The notes under the pieces: generated by a model
What the model saw: only the letters and a program-made list of their open reading frames with translations
Database searches by the model: none
What the model was told of the DNA's origin: nothing
Assembly: GCA_026390815.1 (NCBI GenBank)
Contig: JAPLFH010000033.1
Location: 62,001-126,000, forward strand
Reading direction: 5' to 3'
DNA: 64,000 bases
Origin: Ignavibacteriales bacterium
GTDB taxonomy: Bacteria; Bacteroidota; Ignavibacteria; Ignavibacteriales; SURF-24
Program-made: the position numbers and the translations under genes
Shown: in pieces, positions 35,822 to 46,006 of the stretch
Numbering within the stretch: position 1 is the stretch's first letter
How the letters are laid out: the number at the start of each line of letters is the position of its first letter

Positions 35822-38593
35822 ATGTTGAATAAATCTTATTTAAAGTTTTTAATTATCCTGCTTACTGTTTTAAGTACAGCTTCATTGATTGGACAGGTAA
35901 GAGGAAAGCTAACTGGTAAAGTAACTGATAAAGATACAAATGAACCACTTGTTGGAGTAAATGTTGTAATAGAAGGAACGTCTTTAGGTGCTGCTACAGA
36001 CATTAACGGAAATTATTTTATCATCGGCATAGCTCCAGGCGAGTATGATGTTAAAGCTTCCTTTATTGGTTACTATACAATTACAACTAAAGATGTTCTG
36101 ATCCGACCAGAATTATCAAGCAAAGTAAATATTCAATTGCCGGCAACTTCTATTGAAGCACCAACAGTAGAAGTTAAAGCTCAAAGAACTCTAGTTCAAA
36201 AAGATATTACTTCAACCAGACGAACTGTAACAAGAGAAACAATTAAAGATGTCCCCGGTTTAGAAACAACCGCAGATGTTTTTAAACTTCAGGGTGGAAC
36301 CGTATTGGGTCAAATTCCACAAACGCTTACTTTGGCAAATGGGCAGCAGCTTCAGGTAAGAGATGAAAGTGTAAAAGATGTTCACGTTCGTGGTGGACGC
36401 GGTGGTGAAATTTTATTTATGGTTGATGGTGTGCCTGTCAACCATCCGATTTATGGCGGAAGGGAAGTGCTGGATATGAATGTTGTTGCCGTTGAGCAGA
36501 TTGAATTGTTAACCGGTGCATTCAGTGCAGAATACGGGCAGGCGCAATCAGGAGTAGTTAATATAACTACACGAAGCGGTGGCGATAAATTTAAAGGCGG
36601 ACTTGAGTATAAGACCGATGAACTTAAAATTTTTGGGACAAATTATAATACACAATATGGAACAGTTTATTTAAGTGGTCCCGAACCATTCACACAGTTG
36701 TTACTGCCGCAGCTTGGTTTAAATATTCCAGGCAAATTGCACTTCTTCATTTCTGCCAATGCTAATTTAACTAATACGCCATATAACAATCACCGTACAA
36801 GAGGTGATATAAAAATCTTTGGTTTGAAAGTTAAAGAACGGCAGGATAATGCTTCAAACATGAATGCTAAATTAAGTTACGATGTAACAAGAGATTTTAG
36901 AATGGCATTCAGCTTTAATGGTTCCTGGAAAGATTGGAGTAATTTTGAATGGGATTGGAAAAATTATCCCGACCACATTACATACAATACAAGAGACAAT
37001 GTAAACACGAATGTTTTAATCAATCATATTCTATCTCCAAAATCTTATTATACGATGAACTTTGGTTACCTTGGTGTCAAGTACAGAAATTCATTAAACG
37101 GAAAATCTCCGGATCAGTTCTGGATCAAAACTCCAGATTCAATTTATACCACAGCAAAACCAGCCTTAGCAGATCCATTAACATACTTTTATGATTCAAC
37201 CGGTTATTCAACTATCTGGCGGGATGATGATACAAAAACATTTACATTCAAAGGTGATTTTACATCGCAGATTCATGCTGAACATTTAATCAAAGCTGGT
37301 TTGGAAGTTCAGTACAATGATATTAGCTATGTTGATATTCAGGATGGTGGTTTGAAATTATCCAACTATGGCGAATATGTTTATAATAATAGACCATATT
37401 CTCCACCACCACCAGGTCCATATAAAGAATTCGGTCAGTACCGCTGGGTGTTTAAAGTTTTCCCACTAATTGGCGGGGCATATATTCAGGAAAAATTTGA
37501 AAAGGAATTCCTCATCCTAAATTTAGGATTAAGAGCCGACTGGTTTTTGCTTGGGAATACTGTTAACCAACAGGATTGGAAAAAGCAATGGAAAGATGCT
37601 ACTGGCTTTGAACCGGATTGGAAAAAATATAAGATCAAATTTAGTCCGCGTTTTGGAATTTCCTTTCCTATACTTGAGCAAACGGTAATCTTTTTTTCCT
37701 ATGGTCACTTTTTTCAGCTTCCCGAATTACAATATTTTTACAGAGATCCATATTCAGGTGGTATTACCGGAAACCCCAAACTTGATTATGAGCAGACCAT
37801 CTTATATGAGTTTGGTTTTACTCACCAACTTTTTGAAGACTGGGCGATTGACATAAAAAGTTATGCAAAGGATATTTCCAACCAGGTTGGAAGTACAGCA
37901 TTAAAAGCTTATAAAGGTGTGCCGGTTTCTTTATTCGATAACGTGGGGTTTGCAAGGGCACGCGGATTAGAGTTTGAAATTACAAAAGGATTTTCTTACT
38001 TCACTGCCGGTAAATTAACTTATACTGTTCAATGGGCTGATGGTTATTCTTCGTCTGCATTTGATGACTATATCCGCTCGCTTAATGATTTTCCAAGTCC
38101 AATTAGAGAACGAAGATTAGGCTGGGATGTAAGACATCAGATCATTCTTCAGGCTTCATTATCATCGCCAGAAAATCAACCAATTAATATATTTGGATTT
38201 CAATTACCAGATGATTGGAATATAACAATCCTTGCAAGTTTTTCTTCAGGTCAACCGTACACACCAGGTACCAATGATCCGGTTGAAGCACAGAAAAAAG
38301 AAAACACTTCCACTGGACCAGTTACTGCAACAACGGATATTAAGTTTAACAAAGGATTCAATATATTCGGAACAAAATTATCTTTAGTCATGGATATTTT
38401 TAATGTATTCGATCAGAATAATACGGTGGTTGGAAGAGGCTTTAACACATGGTCCGGAACCCCATATAAATATGGTGATACAGATTCGCCTACAAGCCAA
38501 TATTTTGATTGGTATAAGATGGTGTACTTAAGGGATCCGATGCAATTTACAACCGGCATTTATGTTAAGTTAGGATTTAGGTGGGACTTTTAG
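35822..38593 (+). CDS. TonB-dependent receptor
   Basis: A 923-residue outer-membrane transporter. The signal peptide ends LIGQ (about residue 23). Residues 28-115 are the carboxypeptidase-regulatory-like domain (LTGKVTDKDTNEPLVGVNV; ATDINGNYFI). The plug follows (about 120-260) with VRGGRGGEILFMVDGVPV, FSAEYGQAQSGVVNI and TRSGGDKFKGG. The beta-barrel runs to the C-terminal FRWDF. It imports a large ligand, probably an oligosaccharide, driven by TonB. It differs from SusC proteins in length and in lacking a SusD neighbour; related ones are common in Ignavibacteria next to PorV-like genes. Confidence 0.92.
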   Translation: MLNKSYLKFLIILLTVLSTASLIGQVRGKLTGKVTDKDTNEPLVGVNVVIEGTSLGAATDINGNYFIIGIAPGEYDVKASFIGYYTITTKDVLIRPELSSKVNIQLPATSIEAPTVEVKAQRTLVQKDITSTRRTVTRETIKDVPGLETTADVFKLQGGTVLGQIPQTLTLANGQQLQVRDESVKDVHVRGGRGGEILFMVDGVPVNHPIYGGREVLDMNVVAVEQIELLTGAFSAEYGQAQSGVVNITTRSGGDKFKGGLEYKTDELKIFGTNYNTQYGTVYLSGPEPFTQLLLPQLGLNIPGKLHFFISANANLTNTPYNNHRTRGDIKIFGLKVKERQDNASNMNAKLSYDVTRDFRMAFSFNGSWKDWSNFEWDWKNYPDHITYNTRDNVNTNVLINHILSPKSYYTMNFGYLGVKYRNSLNGKSPDQFWIKTPDSIYTTAKPALADPLTYFYDSTGYSTIWRDDDTKTFTFKGDFTSQIHAEHLIKAGLEVQYNDISYVDIQDGGLKLSNYGEYVYNNRPYSPPPPGPYKEFGQYRWVFKVFPLIGGAYIQEKFEKEFLILNLGLRADWFLLGNTVNQQDWKKQWKDATGFEPDWKKYKIKFSPRFGISFPILEQTVIFFSYGHFFQLPELQYFYRDPYSGGITGNPKLDYEQTILYEFGFTHQLFEDWAIDIKSYAKDISNQVGSTALKAYKGVPVSLFDNVGFARARGLEFEITKGFSYFTAGKLTYTVQWADGYSSSAFDDYIRSLNDFPSPIRERRLGWDVRHQIILQASLSSPENQPINIFGFQLPDDWNITILASFSSGQPYTPGTNDPVEAQKKENTSTGPVTATTDIKFNKGFNIFGTKLSLVMDIFNVFDQNNTVVGRGFNTWSGTPYKYGDTDSPTSQYFDWYKMVYLRDPMQFTTGIYVKLGFRWDF

Positions 38594-38650
38594 TTTGTCC
38601 AATATTCATTCAAATAAAATTTAGAAGGATAGAATTTTCTGGAAGGTTCA

Positions 38651-40438
38651 ATGATCAAAAATAAAATTCTGATAATTTTTCTGTTAACAGTCGCCGGAAA
38701 TTTATTTGCTCAAACCGCAAGTTTCGATTGGAAACTGCACGATGTTGGTAACGTAAGACAAGTTGTTACAAACCGCGGTGGATTCAATGCTAAAGGTGAC
38801 AATACATTTAGCTTCAGGGGTTTAATAAATTGCGAGCATCCACCCAACAGTGGTGTTGAGCATATGACTAACTCCGGTATTACAATAGGTGGAATATATG
38901 GCGGTGTTAGATCAGTTTCTGTTTCCGATGGGGAATCCGGAAACACACACGAATTTTATCCTACCGATGAACCCTGGGATACTGTTTGGGTTGTTGGCAG
39001 AAGAGATACTGTTGATATTCCTTATTGGAAAAAATATGTCGGCATTTCAGATCAGGATTTTGTTTGCCGGTATAACGATTATGGACCTATCAGTCAGAAA
39101 ATTACAGATCATAGACCATTGTATATAGATGTAATTCAAACTTCCCATGCTTGGGCAACTAAACCACTCGATGAATCGATAGTAGTTGATTGGTATATTA
39201 TACCAACCCAGTACAATTTGGAAGATGTTTATGTCGGAGTCTATTTAAATGGTAATGTTGGTTACGTTTTTAATGGTACAGACTATGCCCTGGATGACCA
39301 ATCATTCTGGAGTTCCAAAGACACAATACAATTTGCAGAAGATGTACCTGGAGGTGTTGATGGAAATAATAGCATGCTGGGAGAAAAATTTTTCTGTCCG
39401 CGGAATAAAAGTAATAGTTTAACGCTTACTTATATCTGGTGGAATGGAGGTAAAGCTTCCCCGCCTGCGTTGGATAATGATAAATATATTCAAATGGGTT
39501 CCGGCGAACAGATGGAAGACCAGGCAAGCACCGGAGATGGTACTAAATCCCAGCTTTCATTTGGACCATATGAAAGTGTAAAAGTTGGCGATACACTTCA
39601 TGTAACTATGGCAATAATTTTAGGTTGGACAGAAAATGAGATTAGCGGTAAAGCACAATTCCTGGAAAAGATAAGACCACGGTACAGAGTTCCTTCGCCA
39701 CCACCAAGTCCAAAAGTAAGAGTAGTGGCAAGCGATCAAAAAATAACTTTGAATTGGGAAGCGCAACCCGGGGATGTTAATCCTGAAGAGTTTCTTGATC
39801 CCGATAGATCTGACGGAATTAAGAAATCTTTTGAAGGGTATAAGGTTTACAAAAGTACTGAGAGTAAAAATGGTCCCTGGACTTTGCTTGGTCAGTACGA
39901 TCTCACAAACAATTATGGACAGAATACTGGTTTGGTTAGAGAATTTACTGACGAAGGATTATTAAATAATATTGAATATTACTATGCTGTTACTGCATAT
40001 ACAATTCCTGATACTAAAAGTGGTTTTCCTGAACTTGAATCTGGCAAAACAGTAAGCAGTTTAACAGTTGTTCCCGGAACACCGCCGCCACCTACAGTTG
40101 GAAAAGTTGCAGTTGTTCCTAATCCTTATCGAGGTGATGTTGCATATAATACTTACAGTCCTCCGTGGGAAAAGCCAGGCGGTTCAAGAAAAGAATGGAT
40201 GGAGCAGGATAGAAGAATTCAATTTATTAATCTCCCGGACAGATGCGAGATAAAAGTTTATACAATCGCCGGCGATCTTGTTACAACCATTCGGCATGAA
40301 AGCATAACAAGAGGTTATGAAGATTGGAATATAACTTCATCTGTTGGTCAGGCAATTTCAAGTGGAATTTATTTGTACACAGTTCAAGATTTAAATAACG
40401 GAAAAGTTCAGGTAGATAAATTTGTAATTCTTAAATAA
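38651..40438 (+). CDS. Secreted FN3 protein with variant C-terminal sorting domain
   Basis: A 595-residue exported protein; signal ends NLFAQ (about residue 21). The N-terminal 350 residues form an unrecognised beta-rich domain (FSFRGLINCEHPPNSG; WVVGRRDTVDIPYWKKYVG). A fibronectin III domain follows around 355-480 (KITLNWEAQPGD ... EGYKVYKS). The end starts VVPNPYRGD and closes VDKFVILK, a variant of the FlgD-like/T9SS domain with PNPYRGD in place of NYPNPFNP. It is placed between the TonB receptor and the PorV-like gene, as in comparable loci in the phylum, and may be the transported or displayed partner. Confidence 0.8.
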   Translation: MIKNKILIIFLLTVAGNLFAQTASFDWKLHDVGNVRQVVTNRGGFNAKGDNTFSFRGLINCEHPPNSGVEHMTNSGITIGGIYGGVRSVSVSDGESGNTHEFYPTDEPWDTVWVVGRRDTVDIPYWKKYVGISDQDFVCRYNDYGPISQKITDHRPLYIDVIQTSHAWATKPLDESIVVDWYIIPTQYNLEDVYVGVYLNGNVGYVFNGTDYALDDQSFWSSKDTIQFAEDVPGGVDGNNSMLGEKFFCPRNKSNSLTLTYIWWNGGKASPPALDNDKYIQMGSGEQMEDQASTGDGTKSQLSFGPYESVKVGDTLHVTMAIILGWTENEISGKAQFLEKIRPRYRVPSPPPSPKVRVVASDQKITLNWEAQPGDVNPEEFLDPDRSDGIKKSFEGYKVYKSTESKNGPWTLLGQYDLTNNYGQNTGLVREFTDEGLLNNIEYYYAVTAYTIPDTKSGFPELESGKTVSSLTVVPGTPPPPTVGKVAVVPNPYRGDVAYNTYSPPWEKPGGSRKEWMEQDRRIQFINLPDRCEIKVYTIAGDLVTTIRHESITRGYEDWNITSSVGQAISSGIYLYTVQDLNNGKVQVDKFVILK

Positions 40439-40452
40439 AAAATTTTATTGAA

Positions 40453-40491
40453 AATCTCCAATCTTGTGATAAATATTTCAAGATGGAGATT
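40453..40491 (+). terminator. Hairpin between operon genes
   Basis: AATCTCCAATCTTG (40453-40466) pairs with CAAGATGGAGATT (40479-40491), with one bulge and a 12-base loop. It lies between the variant-sorting-domain gene and the PorV-like gene and could lower expression of the latter or just be an attenuator. No T-tract follows directly. Confidence 0.45.
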
Positions 40492-40523
40492 GGATTTAAT
40501 CCAAGAAAACCAGGATTGAATTT

Positions 40524-41447
40524 ATGTTTAAAAAATTTCTTACAGTATTTATTCTTTTAACAGCAGTGGTTTTTGCACAGTATGAAAGGCCCGGTAGCAC
40601 GGATGGACAGTTCCTGAAGATTGGAGTTAGTCCCCGTGGTACCGCTCTGGGCGATGCTTACATTGCTGTTGTTGATGGCGCCGAAGGTACGCATTATAAT
40701 TCCGCTTCTTTAGCATGGCTGCAAGGAACAGACATCGTTTTTAATCATAATGTCTGGTTTGCAGGAATCAACCACGACTTTGCCGCTATTGCGCATAACT
40801 TTGGAGATTACGGTACTTTCGGACTTTCTGTAATTGGTTTATACACAGATGAAATGCTTGTTCGAACCCCACTTCAACCCAATGGAACCGGAGAAACTTT
40901 TTATGCCGGTAATTATAAGCTTGGATTAACATATTCGCGTTATTTTACTGATAGAGTAACTGTTGGTGCAACTTTTAATTATGTCAATCTTTCTTTGTAC
41001 AAAGGATTTTCAGCAAGCGCCATCGCTATTGATATTGCAACGATGTATGTATCTGAGTGGCGCGGATTTAAATTTGCGATGCAGATTTCTAATTTTGGTT
41101 CGAATGTAAAATTTGTGAATGAATCTTATCCGCTTCCAACCAATTTTACATTTGGAGCTGCAATAAATGCAATAGAATTAGATCAGCAAACTTTTTTGGT
41201 TAGCTTTGCCGCCACAAAACCAAATGATGGTTCACCTCAGGCTCAGTTAGGTGGTGAGTGGAATTTTTTCAATACTTTTTTTGCACGCGGCGGTTTGCAT
41301 TTGAATCATGAGATTGCAAAGTATTCCTTTGGTGCTGGTTTTAAAATTAACATTAGTGATATTGATGTAAAAGCAGATTATTCATACAGCGATTTTAGTC
41401 TTTTAGGAGTGGCGCATAGATTCGGAATTGGATTTTCAATTAAATAG
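40524..41447 (+). CDS. PorV/PorQ-family outer-membrane protein
   Basis: A 307-residue beta-barrel with signal peptide (ends VVFAQ, residue 19). The family signature FLKIGVSPRGTALGDAYIAV (about 30-49) is followed by THYNSASLAWLQG, and repeated amphipathic strands run to the C-terminal IGFSIK. PorV shuttles T9SS cargo to the attachment complex at the outer membrane, and PorQ-like members may do the same for other substrates. Its place beside several cargo genes supports that role. It is the last gene before a clear terminator. Confidence 0.88.
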   Translation: MFKKFLTVFILLTAVVFAQYERPGSTDGQFLKIGVSPRGTALGDAYIAVVDGAEGTHYNSASLAWLQGTDIVFNHNVWFAGINHDFAAIAHNFGDYGTFGLSVIGLYTDEMLVRTPLQPNGTGETFYAGNYKLGLTYSRYFTDRVTVGATFNYVNLSLYKGFSASAIAIDIATMYVSEWRGFKFAMQISNFGSNVKFVNESYPLPTNFTFGAAINAIELDQQTFLVSFAATKPNDGSPQAQLGGEWNFFNTFFARGGLHLNHEIAKYSFGAGFKINISDIDVKADYSYSDFSLLGVAHRFGIGFSIK

Positions 41448-41489
41448 TCAATCTGTTTTCTTTTTCAGATTCAATAAAAAATTTATCTT

Positions 41490-41511
41490 GCCCCACTCGT
41501 AAAAGTGGGGC
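41490..41511 (+). terminator. GC-rich hairpin terminator
   Basis: GCCCCACT (41490-41497) pairs with AGTGGGGC (41504-41511) around CGTAAA, followed by TTGCTTTAAG. Eight perfect pairs, 42 bases after the PorV-like stop, close the lipoprotein/TonB/PorV operon. Confidence 0.8.
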
Positions 41512-41579
41512 TTGCTTTAAGAAGGGAAATATTTTTCAAACACTCTAAAGATTTTTAGTGTGAATAATAAAGGTTTAAA

Positions 41580-43991
41580 ATGTGCGGCAAATACAAATCA
41601 TTTTTTATTATTGCATTCTTCATGATTCTTTTTACAGTCACGCTTTCTGCTCAGGGAAGGGACTCGATATATCATCGAACTTTTATTTATCATTCGGATA
41701 AATCAATTTGCGATCATAAACTGCCGGATGTTTCTTTTACTTTATTTTTAGATCGTACAGAAAAAAACATTCTTATAGAAAGCTCTCCAAGGTGGGACCC
41801 GAATGGAAGTTCGAATATTCAGTCAGGTTCATTCGGGATTGAATTAGCGAATTTTCGTAACCCGAATATTTATGTTGGTGATAGTGTGTTTTTCCGGTTC
41901 AATTGTGCTTCTAAAAAAGAACAAGGTTTTCTCGCAACTAAGCTGCCATCAATTCCCTGGGTATTCTCTCAATCAATTACAATGAATAAAGTTACTCTTC
42001 CTCCAAAACCACAAAATATAATTTTGACTAAAGATTCTATTTCTGGATTCAGAACAATCACCTGGAGTGTCATTCAGCAATCAAACTATAAAATTTACAG
42101 AAGAGATCTTGATGATCTTTCGCCCTTTGGACAACAGCGTAAAATGTATTTCTTACTTTCCAATACAGCAGCCGGCTACTTCGTGGATTCAACTTCGGGA
42201 TTGAATAAACGTTATGGATATATTCTATTTCCTGTTTCTGAACTGGGCATTGTTGGAATGCATTCCGATGAAGTAAATGAAGAACCTGTTATAGGTTTGG
42301 GTGATGATCTGACAATACGGTACATTCAGCGCCAATCTGTAATCAGTTGGATATGGAATGCCGAAGATCCAAAACGGCAGGGTTGGCCCTCCGCCGGACA
42401 AAAAATTTTCTGGCAGGCAAATGTAAAAAATTGGTTTAACAAATCGCTAACTAATATAAATTATAAATGGTTTTTAGATGACATTGTGGCTGACAGTGGA
42501 ACTGTAAGTATAAATGCCGGCGATACTGCGAATGTTAGTCTTCCCTGGAATTGGACTTTTGAACGGCATGAATTAAAGTTTGTTATTGATACAGACAATA
42601 AATTTTTTGAAGAGGAAGAACAGAATAATGATTTAACAGTTTACACAGACGCAATTACTGTTGGTTTATATGTCGAACAAGGCGTTTATAATTACTTCAA
42701 ACAGTACCAAAAAGAATTAGGTGTTCATTCAAACAGTTGGGAGGATTGGGCACAGCGGCATATTAAACGCTGGAATCAAATGCTGGCAAATGCTAAATAT
42801 CCGGAAAGTCCGGACGGAGTATTAGATAGAATCCGTTTGGATAAAATTACTGTTGTTCCGGATGGTGCTTTACCTTTAGCCGGAGGATTACCAACAAACA
42901 ATCCAAATTTAAATGACCGCACAGTGGATTTGCAATGGGGATTTCCAGCAACAGGTATTCCTCCGCAAAGTAATTTTTATTCTAATCATACTAACGCAGG
43001 CGATAATAATCCATTTTATTTTGAAGGTTCTCTTTTTCATGAACTTGGACACGCACGATATTTAATTGATCTCTATGGATTTAATGTTCACGATAATGGC
43101 AGCGGAAACACTGTTGCAATCAAAGAGAAAGGAAAATTAATTGTTGGTACTCCCTATATGCCCTTAAGCGGGGATGCTGTTCATTACACACAATTTTTAG
43201 GATTGATGAATGGACAATATACCTACATAGATCGATATAGCGCTCCGGCGCTAAACTTAATTGCCGGGCATCGTGCTGTTCAGGGTAACTGTAACTCGCC
43301 GGGCAATATTGGAATTTTTATGAATGACCTTCCATCAGAAAATATTTTAACACTTAAAGATGACAGCGGAAATTTACTCCGGAATGCTAACTTAAAAATT
43401 TACCAGGCAACTGGACAAACCGGAGTGTGGTACGGAAAATATTTTGATAACCTTCCCGATTTGAGTTTTATAACTGATTCACTTGGAAGAGTAGATGTCG
43501 GCAGATGTCCGTTTTCTAAAAACGGTAACATTACACACGATTATGGAATTTCAAATTGCGTTTTAATTTTGCGTGTTGAATATGAAGGAAAGATTGGTTA
43601 TACGTTTTTAGAATCGACTTACTTCAATCTTGAATATTGGAAAGGAAATACTGAAACAGCAAACTATGATGTCAAAGTTAATCTGGTAACAGCGACAGGT
43701 GTTGAAGAAAATCAGATAATTGAAAATTTTATTTTCGATCTTGAACAGAATTATCCAAATCCGTTCAATCCACAGACAGTTATTAAATGGCAATTGCCGG
43801 TTGGAAGTTATACAACACTTAAAGTTTATGATCTTCTTGGAAGAGAAGTAGCCGAATTAGTAAATGATTTTAAACCAGCAGGAAAATATCAAATTGAATT
43901 TGATGCTTCTGCGCTACCGAGCGGAATATATTTATACACATTAACCGCAGGAAGTTTTTCTGAATCGAAAAAAATGATCATTCTAAAATAA
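41580..43991 (+). CDS. Secreted zinc metalloprotease-like protein with T9SS sorting domain
   Basis: An 803-residue exported protein; signal ends TLSAQ (about residue 24). A fibronectin-like part lies near 140-235, and a CARDB-like sandwich near 270-385 (EEEEQNNDLTVY). A catalytic-like domain follows with SLFHELGHARYLIDLYGFN (His487, Glu488, His491), a zinc HExxH motif. The third ligand is not obvious; a downstream His such as NVHD or VHYTQ could serve. The C-terminus from about 720 is a T9SS type A domain ([12 protein letters not shown] ... KMIILK). It could be a peptidase helping to open a glycoprotein substrate, and it begins the long plus-strand run after the terminator. Confidence 0.8.
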   Translation: MCGKYKSFFIIAFFMILFTVTLSAQGRDSIYHRTFIYHSDKSICDHKLPDVSFTLFLDRTEKNILIESSPRWDPNGSSNIQSGSFGIELANFRNPNIYVGDSVFFRFNCASKKEQGFLATKLPSIPWVFSQSITMNKVTLPPKPQNIILTKDSISGFRTITWSVIQQSNYKIYRRDLDDLSPFGQQRKMYFLLSNTAAGYFVDSTSGLNKRYGYILFPVSELGIVGMHSDEVNEEPVIGLGDDLTIRYIQRQSVISWIWNAEDPKRQGWPSAGQKIFWQANVKNWFNKSLTNINYKWFLDDIVADSGTVSINAGDTANVSLPWNWTFERHELKFVIDTDNKFFEEEEQNNDLTVYTDAITVGLYVEQGVYNYFKQYQKELGVHSNSWEDWAQRHIKRWNQMLANAKYPESPDGVLDRIRLDKITVVPDGALPLAGGLPTNNPNLNDRTVDLQWGFPATGIPPQSNFYSNHTNAGDNNPFYFEGSLFHELGHARYLIDLYGFNVHDNGSGNTVAIKEKGKLIVGTPYMPLSGDAVHYTQFLGLMNGQYTYIDRYSAPALNLIAGHRAVQGNCNSPGNIGIFMNDLPSENILTLKDDSGNLLRNANLKIYQATGQTGVWYGKYFDNLPDLSFITDSLGRVDVGRCPFSKNGNITHDYGISNCVLILRVEYEGKIGYTFLESTYFNLEYWKGNTETANYDVKVNLVTATGVEENQIIENFIFDLEQNYPNPFNPQTVIKWQLPVGSYTTLKVYDLLGREVAELVNDFKPAGKYQIEFDASALPSGIYLYTLTAGSFSESKKMIILK

Positions 43992-44047
43992 ATTTTAATC
44001 TGGATTATAAATGGATCGCTTCCATAATTAAATATTTTGAGGTTTAG

Positions 44048-46006
44048 ATGAAATTGAAAATAATGTTTTGCTTTATCGTTTTATTTGTTGTACAAACGGC
44101 TGCTCAAACCCAGCTTGATAATTTATTTTCAATCTCGCGTCTTTCGTATTTGAAGAACAGCAGGATGATTCAAATATCCAGCTATGATACATCAGGTGGT
44201 AACAACGATTTCCTTCCTATCAAAAAAGGAAAATCGGCAACACTTGCAAATATAAAAGGACCCGGAGTAATTGCTCAAATGTGGGTTACAATTTCTTCAC
44301 GTGATCCTTATTTTCTGCGAAGGATATTGCTTCGGATGTATTGGGATGGCGAAAATAATCCTTCCGTGGAAGCACCAATCGGCGATTTTTTTGGAACAGG
44401 TTTTCAATACAAACAATATATTTCTCAGTTTGTTGGAATGACAAGCGGTGGATATTATTGTTACTTCCCAATGCCGTTCAATAAATCGGCGCGGATAGAA
44501 ATTGTGAATGAAACCGGGCAAGACATCATTTCATTTTATTATCATATTGATTATCAGAAACTTGAAAAAAGCTTGGAGAAAGATGTTGCTTACTTTCATT
44601 CCTGGTGGCACCGCGATGCAAAAACAAATCCAAAAGAAAATTATTTAATACTCGATGCTGAAGGGAATGGGCATTTTGTTGGAGTAAATATGAGCATGCA
44701 AGGGTATGATGGAAATCTATGGTTTCTTGAAGGTGATGAAATGGTTTATGTAGATGGCGAAAAATTTCCATCTATTTACGGAACTGGAACAGAAGATTAT
44801 TTTAACGGCGGTTGGTATTTTAACAAAGGAGAATTTTCAGCACCTTACCACGGAGTGATAGTAAAAGATGATTCACTTTCCCGCATTGCTGTTTACCGCT
44901 TTCATTTAGGTGATGTAATTCCGTTTAAAAAATCGCTTCGCTTTACAATTGAACATGGACACGCAAATGAGGAAACCGTTGATTACAGCAGTACGGCATA
45001 TTGGTATCAAAAGGAACCGCATAAACAATTTCCTGCAATGCTTGCTGCTAATTTAAGAATTCCGTTAAGAATGATAATTCCAAACAAAGCGCTGGAAATG
45101 GATTCTCTTCAAATATCCGGAACGCAATTAAAAAGTAAGATTGAAGATATGTCAATCTATGGTGCTGACTGGAAAGGAAATCATCAGTTAAAAGTTGAAG
45201 GAAAAAATCCCGGAGATGATTTTGCTCTCGATATTCCATCAGTCTTGGAAGACAAGTACAACATTGATATTTATTTTACCAAGGGACCAGATTATGGAAA
45301 TGCTGAAATTTTTTATGATGATGAAAAGCTGGCTGAAATAAATGGATTCAATAAAGAAGTATTTCCCGGTGGAAAAATTTCACTTAAAGAATTGAAATCT
45401 GTTAATGGAAAAATTCCTTTGAAATTTGTAATCGCGGGAAAAGATGATAAATCTATCGGCTACGCAGTTGGACTTGATGCCTACGTAACAGAACCAAACC
45501 GTAAATTTATTCCTGAGTGGTATATGATCGGTCCTTTTCCAAATCCAAATGATGAGAAGAACAACCGGCTTGGGCTTGACAATCAGTATCCTCCGGAAAA
45601 AGAAATCGAACTGGAAAAAAGTTATAAAGGAGTAAACGACAAAGAAGTTGGCTGGACTTTAGGTGAAACTCCAAAAGAAGGAAGAATGGATCTTTATAAA
45701 TATGATCCTTATGAACACGTTGTTGTTTATGCCTTAACTTACATTTACTCGGATGTTGAAAAAACAGTTCCTCTTCTTCTTGGTTCAGATGACGGCATAA
45801 AGGTACTACTCAACGATAAAGAACTTTATCGCGTGCTGGCAATTCGTTTGTCCGAACCTGATAAAGATAAAGTGCAACTCAATCTTAAAAAAGGCTGGAA
45901 TAAACTTTTGCTTAAGATTGAGAACAACTTAGGCGGATATTCTTTTTATGCACGGATATTGGATTTGGATAAATCTTTAATCATCAGCCCGAAACAAGAA
46001 AATTAA
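44048..46006 (+). CDS. GH172-type (DUF2961) glycoside hydrolase
   Basis: A 652-residue exported enzyme; signal ends QTAAQ (about residue 20). The DUF2961 core shows LANIKGPGVIAQMW, FFGTGFQYKQYISQF, and the hallmark YGTGTEDYFNGGWYF (about 250-264), whose acidic residue is the likely catalytic one, then FSAPYHG and FTIEHGHANE. GH172 members include difructose-anhydride enzymes and exo-alpha-D-arabinofuranosidases. The remaining 250 residues form two sandwiches, the last PA14-like (LLLGSDDGIKVLLNDKELY). No T9SS domain is present, so it may stay in the periplasm. Its stop overlaps the start of the next gene by one base. Confidence 0.88.
   Translation: MKLKIMFCFIVLFVVQTAAQTQLDNLFSISRLSYLKNSRMIQISSYDTSGGNNDFLPIKKGKSATLANIKGPGVIAQMWVTISSRDPYFLRRILLRMYWDGENNPSVEAPIGDFFGTGFQYKQYISQFVGMTSGGYYCYFPMPFNKSARIEIVNETGQDIISFYYHIDYQKLEKSLEKDVAYFHSWWHRDAKTNPKENYLILDAEGNGHFVGVNMSMQGYDGNLWFLEGDEMVYVDGEKFPSIYGTGTEDYFNGGWYFNKGEFSAPYHGVIVKDDSLSRIAVYRFHLGDVIPFKKSLRFTIEHGHANEETVDYSSTAYWYQKEPHKQFPAMLAANLRIPLRMIIPNKALEMDSLQISGTQLKSKIEDMSIYGADWKGNHQLKVEGKNPGDDFALDIPSVLEDKYNIDIYFTKGPDYGNAEIFYDDEKLAEINGFNKEVFPGGKISLKELKSVNGKIPLKFVIAGKDDKSIGYAVGLDAYVTEPNRKFIPEWYMIGPFPNPNDEKNNRLGLDNQYPPEKEIELEKSYKGVNDKEVGWTLGETPKEGRMDLYKYDPYEHVVVYALTYIYSDVEKTVPLLLGSDDGIKVLLNDKELYRVLAIRLSEPDKDKVQLNLKKGWNKLLLKIENNLGGYSFYARILDLDKSLIISPKQEN

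Noticed and set aside
35822-38593. Classical SusC/SusD glycan transporter
   Set aside because: The receptor has the regulatory domain and plug but no SusD-like lipoprotein neighbour; the flanking lipoproteins have other folds.
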